A stretch of 14,295 nucleotides of DNA, from the NCBI GenBank assembly GCA_004560915.1, contig SFTR01000012.1:1-14295 (forward strand), given 5' to 3'. A model generated the notes under the pieces. The model was not told the DNA's origin. It searched no databases and was given only the letters and a program-made list of their open reading frames with translations. The stretch comes from a bacterium (GTDB lineage: Bacteria; Bacillota_I; Bacilli_A; RF39; UBA660). This document shows positions 1-6,314 of the stretch, one piece after another (position 1 is the first letter of the stretch; every line of letters begins with the position of its first letter). The translations under genes were made by a program, and so were the position numbers.

Positions 1-2
1 AA

Positions 3-305
3 ATTATTAAAAATGAAAGTGATCAAGTAATAAAAGATGAATTTATGAATGAAGAAGATATATTAAATGATATAATGCTTAGTGAAAAAAATATATCTAA
101 TAGTTATAGTATTGCTATAAATGAAATGAGTAATAAATACTTATATAAAAAAGTAATGAATATATTTGAAGATACTAAAGATATAGCTCGTGATATATTC
201 AATCTTATGTTTGAAAAAGGCTGGTACACAGTACCTGTTGAAGAAGACAAAAAGATTGAAAAATCATATACTAAGTATAATAATAAATTAAATGAACTAA
301 GTTAG
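3..305 (+). CDS. CotF-type spore coat protein, 5' end outside window
   Basis: The reading frame is open from the left edge to a TAG at 303-305, so the gene most likely begins before the window. An internal ATG at 45 would give 86 residues but has no ribosome binding site. The visible part matches the Coat F (CotF/YraD-like) four-helix family: a 'DILNDIMLSEKNI' first helix, then 'SIAINEMSN', a middle helix around 'MNIFEDTKDIARDIFNLMF', and the family's 'KGWYTVP' near the C-terminus. Known members are small proteins of about 85-110 residues found in spore coats or forespores of Bacillota. The exact role of this copy is not visible. No neighbour on its left can be seen, and a terminator follows directly. 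Family assignment is fairly sure; an actual coat role is inference. Confidence 0.75.
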   Translation: MIKNESDQVIKDEFMNEEDILNDIMLSEKNISNSYSIAINEMSNKYLYKKVMNIFEDTKDIARDIFNLMFEKGWYTVPVEEDKKIEKSYTKYNNKLNELS

Positions 306-334
306 ACTTAACAAAAAAGTTAAGTCTTTTCTTT
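304..334 (+). terminator. Rho-independent terminator after the CotF-like gene
   Basis: A 9-bp perfect stem (304-312 with 319-327) has a six-A loop and is followed by TTTT-C-TTT. It begins within the TAG stop codon of the coat gene. Confidence 0.85.
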
Positions 335-354
335 CTAAAATTCTTTTTTAACCA

Positions 355-378
355 TATAAAATATGATAAAATATTATT
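355..378 (+). promoter_or_regulatory. Possible -10 region of the nuclease gene, no ribosome binding site
   Basis: TATAAA (355-360) and TATGAT (362-367) both resemble -10 boxes, but neither has a good -35 box at 17 bp. No Shine-Dalgarno sequence lies between them and the ATG at 379. Start from TATGAT would leave only about 3-5 nt of leader, which suggests a leaderless or nearly leaderless message. Confidence 0.35.
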
Positions 379-1041
379 ATGAAGAAGATAATAATAGTAT
401 TTTTTTGTTTTGTATGTTTTTTAACTAATGTATATGCTGAAAGAAAAGAGGTTACATTTGAGTCTTGTGTTGATGGTGACACGATTAAAGTATTAATGGA
501 TGGCAAGAAAACTACTGTGAGATTTTTAGCAGTCGATACTCCTGAAACTAAACATCCTAAAAAAGGAGTTGAACCATATGGAAAAGAAGCTAGTGATTAT
601 ACATGTAATAGAGTTAAAAATGCAAAGAAACTAGAAATTGAATATGACGAAGGTAGTTCAAAAACTGATAAATATGAAAGAGCACTCGGATGGATATTCG
701 TAGATGATTCATTACTTCAAAAAGAGCTTATAGAAAAAGGCTATGCTAAAGTAGCATATCTATATGGAAAATATATATACACAGAAGAATTAAAAAAAGA
801 AGAAGAAAAAGCTAAAGAATCAAAACTTGGAGTATGGAGTGATGAAGTACAAGAAAAAACTAAAAGTATAGATAACACATCTACAATAGAAGAAACAAAA
901 GACACAAATACAAACGAAGAAAAATCATTCATAGAAAAAATAGTAGATAAAATACTAGATTCAATAAAAGATGCAATAAATAAACTATTTAAAAAGATTA
1001 AAAAAGCAATAATTAAAGAAATAGATAAAATATTTGACTAA
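379..1041 (+). CDS. Secreted thermonuclease (staphylococcal nuclease family) with amphipathic tail
   Basis: A 220-residue protein that probably cuts DNA and RNA outside the cell, using calcium. Residues 1-20 form a signal peptide (Met-Lys-Lys, hydrophobic stretch, 'VYA' cleavage site). The nuclease fold covers about 24-154 and keeps every catalytic position of S. aureus nuclease by motif alignment: D34 in 'DGDT', R48, D53 and E56 in 'VDTPE', and R101 in 'DKYERALGW'. The stretch after 'DTPE' ('TKHPKKGVE.YG.EAS') is almost the same as in the Staphylococcus enzyme. After the domain comes an acidic Thr/Glu/Asn linker (about 155-182), then a Lys/Ile-rich amphipathic helix to the end (about 183-220) that the classic enzyme lacks. 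The ATG at 379 gives the intact signal peptide, although it has no ribosome binding site. The gene ends in the -35 box of the next promoter and has no terminator of its own. Confidence 0.9.
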   Translation: MKKIIIVFFCFVCFLTNVYAERKEVTFESCVDGDTIKVLMDGKKTTVRFLAVDTPETKHPKKGVEPYGKEASDYTCNRVKNAKKLEIEYDEGSSKTDKYERALGWIFVDDSLLQKELIEKGYAKVAYLYGKYIYTEELKKEEEKAKESKLGVWSDEVQEKTKSIDNTSTIEETKDTNTNEEKSFIEKIVDKILDSIKDAINKLFKKIKKAIIKEIDKIFD

Positions 1042-1062
1042 AAAATATAATATACCTATAAT
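1034..1062 (+). promoter_or_regulatory. Sigma-A promoter of the HAAS-domain gene
   Basis: TTGACT at 1034-1039, a 17-bp spacer and TATAAT at 1057-1062. The -35 box overlaps the last codons and stop of the nuclease gene. A GGAG ribosome site follows at 1077-1080. Confidence 0.8.
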
Positions 1063-1089
1063 ATAAATACTTTATTGGAGAAAGCAATT

Positions 1090-2265
1090 ATGAAAAAAGA
1101 TGAGAAATTTTTAAAAGATTTAGAAAGTAAATTCATTGATTTAAAACCTAGTCAAAAAAATAAAATAATGAAAAGATATATTAAGTTTATAGAAGATGGT
1201 AAAAAGAATAAAAGAAAAATGACTAGTATATTAAAAGACTTAGGCAAACCTGATGAAATAGCAAAAAAAGAATTAGAAAAACTAAAAACTAATAAATTAA
1301 AATTACTAACTGAATCTTTAAATGAAAAAGTAAATAACTTAAAAGAGAAGATAAATAATATAAAAGAAAAATCTAATAAAAAGAAAAAACTTAAAGAAAC
1401 AAAAAAATCTTTAGAAAAAGAATTTATTAAAGAAGAAAAACCTAAAAAAGTTAAAGCTTCTAAAACTAATAAGAAGGATTCTTTAAAAGAAAATATAGAA
1501 GATGTAATAGAAGAATCAAAAGAAGAAATTAATAATGTAACTGAAATAGTAACTGAGAAAAAGATATTTGAAAGTAAATCTTCTAGAACAAAAAGAATCA
1601 TTTTTAAGACTTTAGGAGTCATTTTAACAATAGTATTACTATTTATATGGTTATGGTTATTAGTTATCTTTATGGCCTCTATATTTGCTTTCTTAGATGG
1701 TGTTAAACTATATGGATTAGTAATAACACTTTTGGGAATAGTACTATTAGTTTTATCATTAGTTATATTAATAAATAAAAGTATATTCAAAAAGAAAATA
1801 AGTTTAAAATGGTCACTAATATTTATAATTATATTTATAGTTATTATAGCACTAGGTATAACACTATTCTTAAAAGAAATATCTAATATAAAAACAACAC
1901 ATGATGTTAGTGATAAATATACAATGACAAGAAGTACTACAACATATACTTTATCAAAAGATAATGAACCATTCTATATAACATTTAATAGTAATTATAA
2001 AACTAAATATATTATAGAATATGATGAATCATTAAAAAATAAAATAAAAGTAGAAGTTAAATACTATGAATGCTATTATGACTATTTCATAAAGAAAAGT
2101 ATTGATAGTGCTTACATCTCATTAAAACTAAATAAAAGAGATCGTTTAAGTGTATATATAGATGACTTAAAAGAAGGTAAAATCTATGATAATGATGAAC
2201 TTGAAAGATACACTGTAAAAATAATAGGATCTAAAAAAGATATGAAAAGAGTAATTATTGATTAA
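1090..2265 (+). CDS. HAAS (DUF1700-like) domain membrane protein with long charged linker
   Basis: The ATG at 1090 is preceded by GGAG with 9-nt spacing, so I prefer it to the TTG at 1075. The product is 391 residues. Residues about 1-62 look like the HAAS/DUF1700 helical domain: 'KKDEKFLKDLESKF..L', then 'RYIKFIEDGKK', then 'SILKDLGKPDEIAKKEL'. Residues about 63-160 are a Lys/Glu-rich, probably coiled-coil linker. Three hydrophobic segments lie at about 172-203, 207-230 and 242-263. The last 125 residues look beta-rich and would face outward. HAAS proteins are usually paired with a PadR-type regulator and are thought to act in envelope signalling; no PadR gene is in view. Transcription comes from the strong promoter overlapping the nuclease gene. 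The 3' end overlaps the stop of the convergent gene by 4 bp. Domain call moderately sure; function unknown. Confidence 0.7.
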   Translation: MKKDEKFLKDLESKFIDLKPSQKNKIMKRYIKFIEDGKKNKRKMTSILKDLGKPDEIAKKELEKLKTNKLKLLTESLNEKVNNLKEKINNIKEKSNKKKKLKETKKSLEKEFIKEEKPKKVKASKTNKKDSLKENIEDVIEESKEEINNVTEIVTEKKIFESKSSRTKRIIFKTLGVILTIVLLFIWLWLLVIFMASIFAFLDGVKLYGLVITLLGIVLLVLSLVILINKSIFKKKISLKWSLIFIIIFIVIIALGITLFLKEISNIKTTHDVSDKYTMTRSTTTYTLSKDNEPFYITFNSNYKTKYIIEYDESLKNKIKVEVKYYECYYDYFIKKSIDSAYISLKLNKRDRLSVYIDDLKEGKIYDNDELERYTVKIIGSKKDMKRVIID

Positions 2266-2277
2266 TTATTCTTTTTT
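2245..2277. terminator. Bidirectional terminator across two overlapping stop codons
   Basis: An 11-bp stem (2247-2257 with 2263-2273, one G-U pair in the plus-strand RNA) has a 5-nt loop. A T-run follows on the plus strand (2272-2277), and the A-run at 2245-2248 gives a T-run on the minus strand. The loop and right arm hold the TAA codons of both convergent genes. Confidence 0.75.
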
Positions 2278-2642
2278 AATTGATCTAACTTTTTGTTAAG
2301 TTCATCTATTGCTTTCTTTAAAACATCTACTTCACTATTACTAGAAGGATAAACCTCTTTAATAATCTTTCTTATCTTTTCTATATCATAAATTACTGGA
2401 TTATATAAACATTTAACTTCTTTAGAATTAATATTTATAATACCACCAGTTATTCTAGATTCTATTATATTTTGACTAGCAGCATTAGTAAGAATAGTTT
2501 GTCCAATAAGAATAATCCAGTTACCTAACATATTCTGTTCAGGAGCAGTTAAACTATCAACAAGAACTAAACCCAAAATAAATCCAATTGTAGTTGAATA
2601 TCTTGGATTAGTATTAAATATGTCATCGTAACTTTCTCTCAT
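2262..2642 (-). CDS. Small membrane protein of unknown function
   Basis: A 126-residue protein of no family I recognise. Residues about 17-30 ('TIGFILGLVLVDSL') and 39-55 ('LGNWIILIGQTILTNAA') are hydrophobic and could be two membrane helices or a hairpin. A short polar stretch ('TAPEQNM') separates them. Residues about 65-85 look beta-like ('GGIININSKEVK'), and the last 24 are a charged Leu/Lys heptad stretch suggesting a short coiled coil. The ATG at 2642 has no ribosome binding site. A TATTAT lies only 5 nt upstream (2648-2653), which would start transcription at about the ATG itself, so the message may be leaderless. The gene is convergent with the HAAS gene, divergent from feoA, and probably monocistronic. 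The organised domain layout supports a real gene. Confidence 0.65.
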   Translation of the reverse strand: MRESYDDIFNTNPRYSTTIGFILGLVLVDSLTAPEQNMLGNWIILIGQTILTNAASQNIIESRITGGIININSKEVKCLYNPVIYDIEKIRKIIKEVYPSSNSEVDVLKKAIDELNKKLDQLKKNN

Positions 2643-2707
2643 ATTTAATAATATGTTTTAAGTACAAAAAAACTTACGTAACATATATTATTAAAGAAGG
2701 AGAAATT
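2643..2707. promoter_or_regulatory. Divergent control region of feoAB and the small membrane gene
   Basis: It holds an inverted repeat TAAGT/ACTTA (2659-2663 and 2672-2676), an 8-bp palindrome TTACGTAA (2674-2681), TATATT and TATTAT (2684-2691) as possible -10 boxes for feoA, and the ribosome site AAGGAG (2697-2702). No convincing -35 box is seen. The dyads could bind a metal regulator (Fur or DtxR type), but neither matches a consensus I can name. Confidence 0.3.
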
Positions 2708-2932
2708 ATGAATTTATGTGATTTAAACTTTAATAAAGAAGCTATTATAGATAATATATCTTTACATAGTATTAAAAAAAGAAGATTATATGATTCAGGT
2801 TTTATACCTGGAGAAACTATATATAAAATGTTTGATTCTATATACAGAAGTCCTAAATGTTATAAAGTTAAAAATACTTTTCTAGCACTTAGAGACGAAG
2901 ATGCTATTAATATAGAGGTTCATTATGAATAA
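2708..2932 (+). CDS. feoA: FeoA, ferrous iron transport accessory protein
   Basis: A 74-residue SH3-like protein. The family pattern is visible: 'RRLYDSGFIPGETIYK' corresponds to the usual 'RLLELGFVPGTEI', followed by a short beta strand region and 'FLALRDEDAINIEVHYE' in place of the usual 'alR..EA..I.V'. FeoA is cytoplasmic and is thought to bind FeoB and promote Fe2+ uptake. The ATG at 2708 has a good AAGGAG site 5 nt upstream. The gene overlaps the feoB start by 8 bp (2925-2932), so the two are translationally coupled. Length is typical. Synteny with feoB makes the call secure. Confidence 0.9.
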   Translation: MNLCDLNFNKEAIIDNISLHSIKKRRLYDSGFIPGETIYKMFDSIYRSPKCYKVKNTFLALRDEDAINIEVHYE

Positions 2933-4904
2933 AAATATTCTTTTAGTTGGAAATCCTAACGTAGGTAAATCTTCGATATTTAATATATTAACTCATTCTC
3001 ATGAACATACAGGTAACTGGACAGGTAAAACAGTAAAACTTGCTAGAAAAAATATTATAAATACTAATTATACACTTATAGATTTGCCAGGTATTTACTC
3101 ACTTTCTAGTCTTAGTGAAGAAGAAATAGTCGCTAAAGATACTCTTTTGTTTGAACAATATGAAAAGATAATCTATGTAATAGACTCATCTAATATTGAA
3201 AAGAACTTACATCTACTTTTACAAATACTTGAGATAAATAAAAATATTATTCTTTGTCTTAATATGATTGATGAACTCGACTCTAAAGGTATAAAAGTAG
3301 ATGATAAAAGATTAAGTGAAATACTTGGTATAAAAGTAATAAAGTGTTCTGCATCTAAAAATATAGGTATTAAAGAACTAATAGATTCTTTAGATAAACC
3401 AAGTATTAGTAATTATAACTATATTTATGACTATAATATTGAGAAGGGTATATCTGATATATTTGACTTTCTTAGTCATCAATTTAAATCTAGATTTATA
3501 GCACTAAGTCTTTTAGAAAAAGATAAAACTTTAGTAGATTCTATAAATACTAAGTATAAAGTAAATATTCTTAACAAAGACATACAAAATTATTTAATGA
3601 GTGTTAACTCAGAAGAAATAGCTGATGAAGTATCAACACAACTAAACAATATTTCTAAAAGTATATCAAATGAAGTAGTAAAAAGAACTAAAGAAAAAGA
3701 AATAGGTATTATAGATAAAATATTTACTAAAAAAGTCTATGCTTTATCCATAATGTTTATTATAATGTTTGGTATATTTTTTATCACTATAGTACTTGCT
3801 AATTATCCAAGTGAGGCTCTTAGCTATTTATTTTCAAAGTTGGAAATTCTTTTATTGAGTTTAATAAAATATTTAAAGATTCCACAGTATATTTATGAAC
3901 CACTTATTTATGGTATATATAGAGTAGTAAGTTTTATAGTATCTGTTATGTTTCCGCCATTAGTTATATTTTTCTTTCTATTTACTTATGCAGAAGAAAG
4001 TGGAATACTTCCAAGAATAGCTTTTAATTTTGATAATATTTTTAAGAAATGTGGATGTCATGGTAAACAAGCATTAACTATATGTTCAGGCTTTGGTTGT
4101 AATGCTTGTGCAGTAGTGGGAAGTAGAATAATAGATAGTAAAAGAGACAAACTAATAGCTATATTAACTAATTCATTTATTCCATGTAATGGTAGATTTC
4201 CAATGATAATAGCACTCATATCAATGTTTTTTACAACATCTAATAATAAACTACAAGTATCATTCTTTTTAACTTTATTTGTTATACTTTCTATTTTAAT
4301 ATCACTTCTCACATCATTTATTTTATCTAAAACAATATTAAAAGGATATAATGGATTCTTTATATTAGAACTTCCTGATTATAAAAAAGTAAAATTTAAA
4401 AAAGTATTAAAGAATAGTCTAATTTATAAATCTTTATCTATACTAAAAAAAGCAGTATTAGTATCAATTCCATGCGGAATAATTATTTATTTGATGACTA
4501 ATACTACTATTAAAGATATAACTTTGTTTAAAATTATAAGTGATTTCTTAGAACCTTTTGCATCTCTTTTAGGTTTAGATGGTGTTATACTTTTATCTTT
4601 CCTTTTGGCATTACCAGCTAACGAAATAGTTTTACCTATTATTATAATGGGTTATCTAGGTGATAAGAATGTACCTATTATTTCAAATTATCTTTCTATT
4701 AAAGAAGTTTTAATTAACAATGGATGGACATATATGACAGCAATTTCCACTATATTGTTTTCTATAATGCATTTTCCATGTGGTACAACGCTTGCAACTA
4801 TTAAAAGTGAAGTGGGTACTAAATGGATGATATATAGTTTCTTTATACCTCTTATTACTGGAATATTATTTTTGTTGACTCTTAATATTTTGCACAGCTG
4901 TTAA
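2925..4904 (+). CDS. feoB: FeoB, ferrous iron permease with N-terminal GTPase
   Basis: A 659-residue inner membrane Fe2+ transporter. The G domain comes first: G1 'GNPNVGKS' (9-16), the switch around 'HTGNWTGKTV' (28-37), G3 'DLPG' (53-56), G4 'NMID' (113-116) and G5 'SAS' (142-144). A helical domain to about 260 links it to the membrane part, which starts near 270. The gate motif 'GFGCNACA' (389-396) and the second motif 'IPCNGRFP' (419-426) match the Clostridium type of FeoB. 'LPANEIVLP' and 'FPCGTT' near the C-terminus complete the core. Five cysteines lie at 376, 378, 387, 392 and 395, with one more at 421. It is shorter than E. coli FeoB (773 residues) but normal for Bacillota. GAGG lies 6 nt before the ATG, inside feoA. 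No FeoC follows, and no plus-strand T-run terminator is seen. Confidence 0.95.
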   Translation: MNKNILLVGNPNVGKSSIFNILTHSHEHTGNWTGKTVKLARKNIINTNYTLIDLPGIYSLSSLSEEEIVAKDTLLFEQYEKIIYVIDSSNIEKNLHLLLQILEINKNIILCLNMIDELDSKGIKVDDKRLSEILGIKVIKCSASKNIGIKELIDSLDKPSISNYNYIYDYNIEKGISDIFDFLSHQFKSRFIALSLLEKDKTLVDSINTKYKVNILNKDIQNYLMSVNSEEIADEVSTQLNNISKSISNEVVKRTKEKEIGIIDKIFTKKVYALSIMFIIMFGIFFITIVLANYPSEALSYLFSKLEILLLSLIKYLKIPQYIYEPLIYGIYRVVSFIVSVMFPPLVIFFFLFTYAEESGILPRIAFNFDNIFKKCGCHGKQALTICSGFGCNACAVVGSRIIDSKRDKLIAILTNSFIPCNGRFPMIIALISMFFTTSNNKLQVSFFLTLFVILSILISLLTSFILSKTILKGYNGFFILELPDYKKVKFKKVLKNSLIYKSLSILKKAVLVSIPCGIIIYLMTNTTIKDITLFKIISDFLEPFASLLGLDGVILLSFLLALPANEIVLPIIIMGYLGDKNVPIISNYLSIKEVLINNGWTYMTAISTILFSIMHFPCGTTLATIKSEVGTKWMIYSFFIPLITGILFLLTLNILHSC

Positions 4905-4910
4905 CCCAAG

Positions 4911-4936
4911 AAAAAAACTCTAGAAAATCTAGAGTT
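4911..4936 (-). terminator. Terminator of the tRNA-Asn gene
   Basis: A 9-bp perfect stem (4916-4924 with 4928-4936) has a 3-nt loop. On the minus strand it is followed by a run of seven T (the A-run 4911-4917 on plus). On the plus strand no T-run follows, so it serves the tRNA, though the hairpin could also protect the feoB 3' end. Confidence 0.8.
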
Positions 4937-4946
4937 AATATTCAAC

Positions 4947-5022
4947 TGGCGCCTGATGCAGGACTCGGACCTGCGACCTAACGGTTAACAGCCGTGCGCT
5001 CTACCGACTGAGCTAATCAGGC
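4947..5022 (-). tRNA. tRNA-Asn (anticodon GTT)
   Basis: A 76-nt cloverleaf with encoded CCA (4947-4949). The acceptor stem is GCCTGAT paired with ATCAGGC, with discriminator G. The D stem is GCTC/GAGC and the T stem GCAGG/CCTGC. The anticodon loop is CTGTTAA, with GTT at 4987-4989 on plus, so it reads Asn codons AAC and AAT. Two oddities are visible. The anticodon stem CACGG/CCGTT has a C-U mismatch at its outer pair (27-43). The T-loop reads TCCGAGT rather than TTCGAGT, putting C where nearly every elongator tRNA has U55 (pseudouridine). It is a single gene, not in a tRNA cluster. Confidence 0.95.
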
Positions 5023-5035
5023 ACTTGCATAAATA

Positions 5036-5064
5036 ATTATAGATTATGATTTGATATTTGTCAA
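5036..5064 (-). promoter_or_regulatory. Consensus promoter of tRNA-Asn
   Basis: On the minus strand TTGACA (5059-5064), a 17-bp spacer and TATAAT (5036-5041), both boxes perfect, about 14 nt before the tRNA 5' end. It is the strongest promoter in the window, as expected for a stable RNA. Confidence 0.92.
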
Positions 5065-5072
5065 CAAAAATA

Positions 5073-5101
5073 TAGACTTTTATTATAAAAATTGATAAAA
5101 T
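5073..5101 (+). promoter_or_regulatory. Probable promoter of the AAA+ gene
   Basis: TAGACT (5073-5078), 17 bp, TAAAAT (5096-5101). The ribosome site AAGAGGG lies at 5113-5119. The -35 box is imperfect. Confidence 0.45.
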
Positions 5102-5125
5102 TAATTTGAATTAAGAGGGAAAAGT

Positions 5126-6142
5126 ATGAATAATAATATAGAAATGGTAGATTTAAGTAATGTTGATCAAAATACAAATGTAAATACTAACAATACTGTT
5201 GTTAATCCAAGTAATCCAAATAATGTTAGTATTTTAGAAATGTATGGAGAAAATTTAAGTAGAAAAGAATATGTAACAAATCCAGCTATTGGAAGAGATA
5301 GCGAAATAGAACAAGCAATAGTTATACTTTTAACACCAGAAAAAAGTGCTCTTTTAGTAGGTAAAGCTGGTGTAGGTAAAACTGCTATTGTTGAAGGTAT
5401 AGGTTATAGAATGAAAAATGGTATGATACCTAATGCATTAAAACCATACGAATTAATTAAAGTAAATATTTCAAGTTTACTTGGTGAAACTAAAGTAGGA
5501 GAAGGTCAAAGTGAAAATAGACTTCAATTACTAGTTGATGAATTAAAAACTAAAAAGAATATTATATTATTTATAGATGAAGTTCACCTTCTAGTTAACA
5601 GAAATACTACTAACATGAGTATAGACTTTGCCAACATGTTAAAGCCAGGTCTAGACCGTGGTGATATTAAGATGATAGGTGCTACAACATATGAAGAATA
5701 CGAAGCATATATCTTAAGAGATAGAGCCTTCTTAAGACGTTTCTTAAAAGTTGATGTAGCTGAACCAGATGAAGAACAATGTACACAAATCTTACTTGGT
5801 ACTTATCCAAAGTATGAAAAAAGAACAGGAGTAAAACTTGAATATACAGATTACTTAAAAGAAAAAATATTTAGATTTATAGTTCAAATGACAGATGAAT
5901 ATAAAAGAATCTATGAAATAGGTAATAGATACCCAGATGTAGCCCTAACTATTGTAATGAGTGCATTCTCACTAGCTGCTTATGAAGATAGTCCAGTTGT
6001 TACAATGAAACACTTCTATAAAGCAATTTGTAAAACTAAAGTAGTATACGAAGATGCTAAAGTAAAAGAAATAGCTAGATTCAAAGAATTATTTAAAGAT
6101 ATTCTAACCGAAGAAAATGTAGATCTTAATGATATGCAATAA
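5126..6142 (+). CDS. Stand-alone ClpA/ClpB-type AAA+ ATPase
   Basis: A 338-residue cytoplasmic ATPase with a single AAA+ module that resembles the first ATPase domain of ClpA/ClpB/ClpC. The entry motif 'LEMYGENLSRKEY....IGRDSEI' (37-61) corresponds to the 'L..YG.dLT......PVIGRd.Ei' of Clp proteins. Walker A is 'GKAGVGKT' (79-86), Walker B 'ILFIDE' (147-152), sensor 1 'GATT' (185-188), and the arginine finger region 'RDRAFLRRF' (198-206). A small alpha domain follows to about 310. It lacks a Clp N-domain, middle domain, second ATPase domain and any ClpP-binding loop that I can see. The first 35 residues are Asn-rich and low in complexity. AAGAGGG lies 6 nt before the ATG. It is a single-gene unit with its own terminator, so context gives no substrate. 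ATPase activity is likely; the job (unfolding or remodelling of an unknown partner) is inference. Confidence 0.8.
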   Translation: MNNNIEMVDLSNVDQNTNVNTNNTVVNPSNPNNVSILEMYGENLSRKEYVTNPAIGRDSEIEQAIVILLTPEKSALLVGKAGVGKTAIVEGIGYRMKNGMIPNALKPYELIKVNISSLLGETKVGEGQSENRLQLLVDELKTKKNIILFIDEVHLLVNRNTTNMSIDFANMLKPGLDRGDIKMIGATTYEEYEAYILRDRAFLRRFLKVDVAEPDEEQCTQILLGTYPKYEKRTGVKLEYTDYLKEKIFRFIVQMTDEYKRIYEIGNRYPDVALTIVMSAFSLAAYEDSPVVTMKHFYKAICKTKVVYEDAKVKEIARFKELFKDILTEENVDLNDMQ

Positions 6143-6174
6143 AAATTAAAAAATACATAAAATTAAAAAATAAT

Positions 6175-6225
6175 AAGAAAATTCTATGTGAAAATTAAAT
6201 TATCACTAAGAGAATTTTCTTTTTT
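6175..6225 (+). terminator. Terminator after the AAA+ gene
   Basis: An 11-bp perfect stem (6175-6185 with 6211-6221) runs into six T (6220-6225). The 25-nt loop contains an inner GTGA/TCAC pairing, so the hairpin is longer than usual. The rest of the 172-base gap to the next gene holds only AT-rich sequence and that gene's promoter. Confidence 0.8.
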
Positions 6226-6263
6226 AGTGTCATAAAACCATCTTAAAATAGAATTTTACCTAT

Positions 6264-6292
6264 TTGCACCATCTTTCAATATTTTGTATTAT
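6264..6292 (+). promoter_or_regulatory. Probable promoter of the ABC transporter operon
   Basis: TTGCAC (6264-6269), 17 bp, TATTAT (6287-6292), followed by the ribosome site AAGGAAGGG at about 6304-6312. The -35 box is only partly consensus. Confidence 0.5.
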
Positions 6293-6314
6293 ACATTTTA
6301 CGAAAGGAAGGGTT

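Noticed and set aside
379..1041. Secreted nuclease as part of a defence or competence system.
   Set aside because: No competence, toxin-immunity or defence genes are adjacent, and the enzyme matches ordinary secreted thermonucleases.
1152..1790. A 212-codon open frame on the minus strand opposite the HAAS-domain gene.
   Set aside because: It is a low-complexity Phe/Ser/Leu frame mirroring Lys/Glu codons of the plus-strand gene, with no ribosome site or domain.
2659..2681. Fur or DtxR box before feoAB.
   Set aside because: The dyads there are short and do not match a consensus I can name; kept only as a general control region.
6186..6210. Long structured loop inside the terminator after the AAA+ gene as a possible small RNA.
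   Set aside because: Only a 4-bp inner stem is present and no promoter is seen for a separate transcript.
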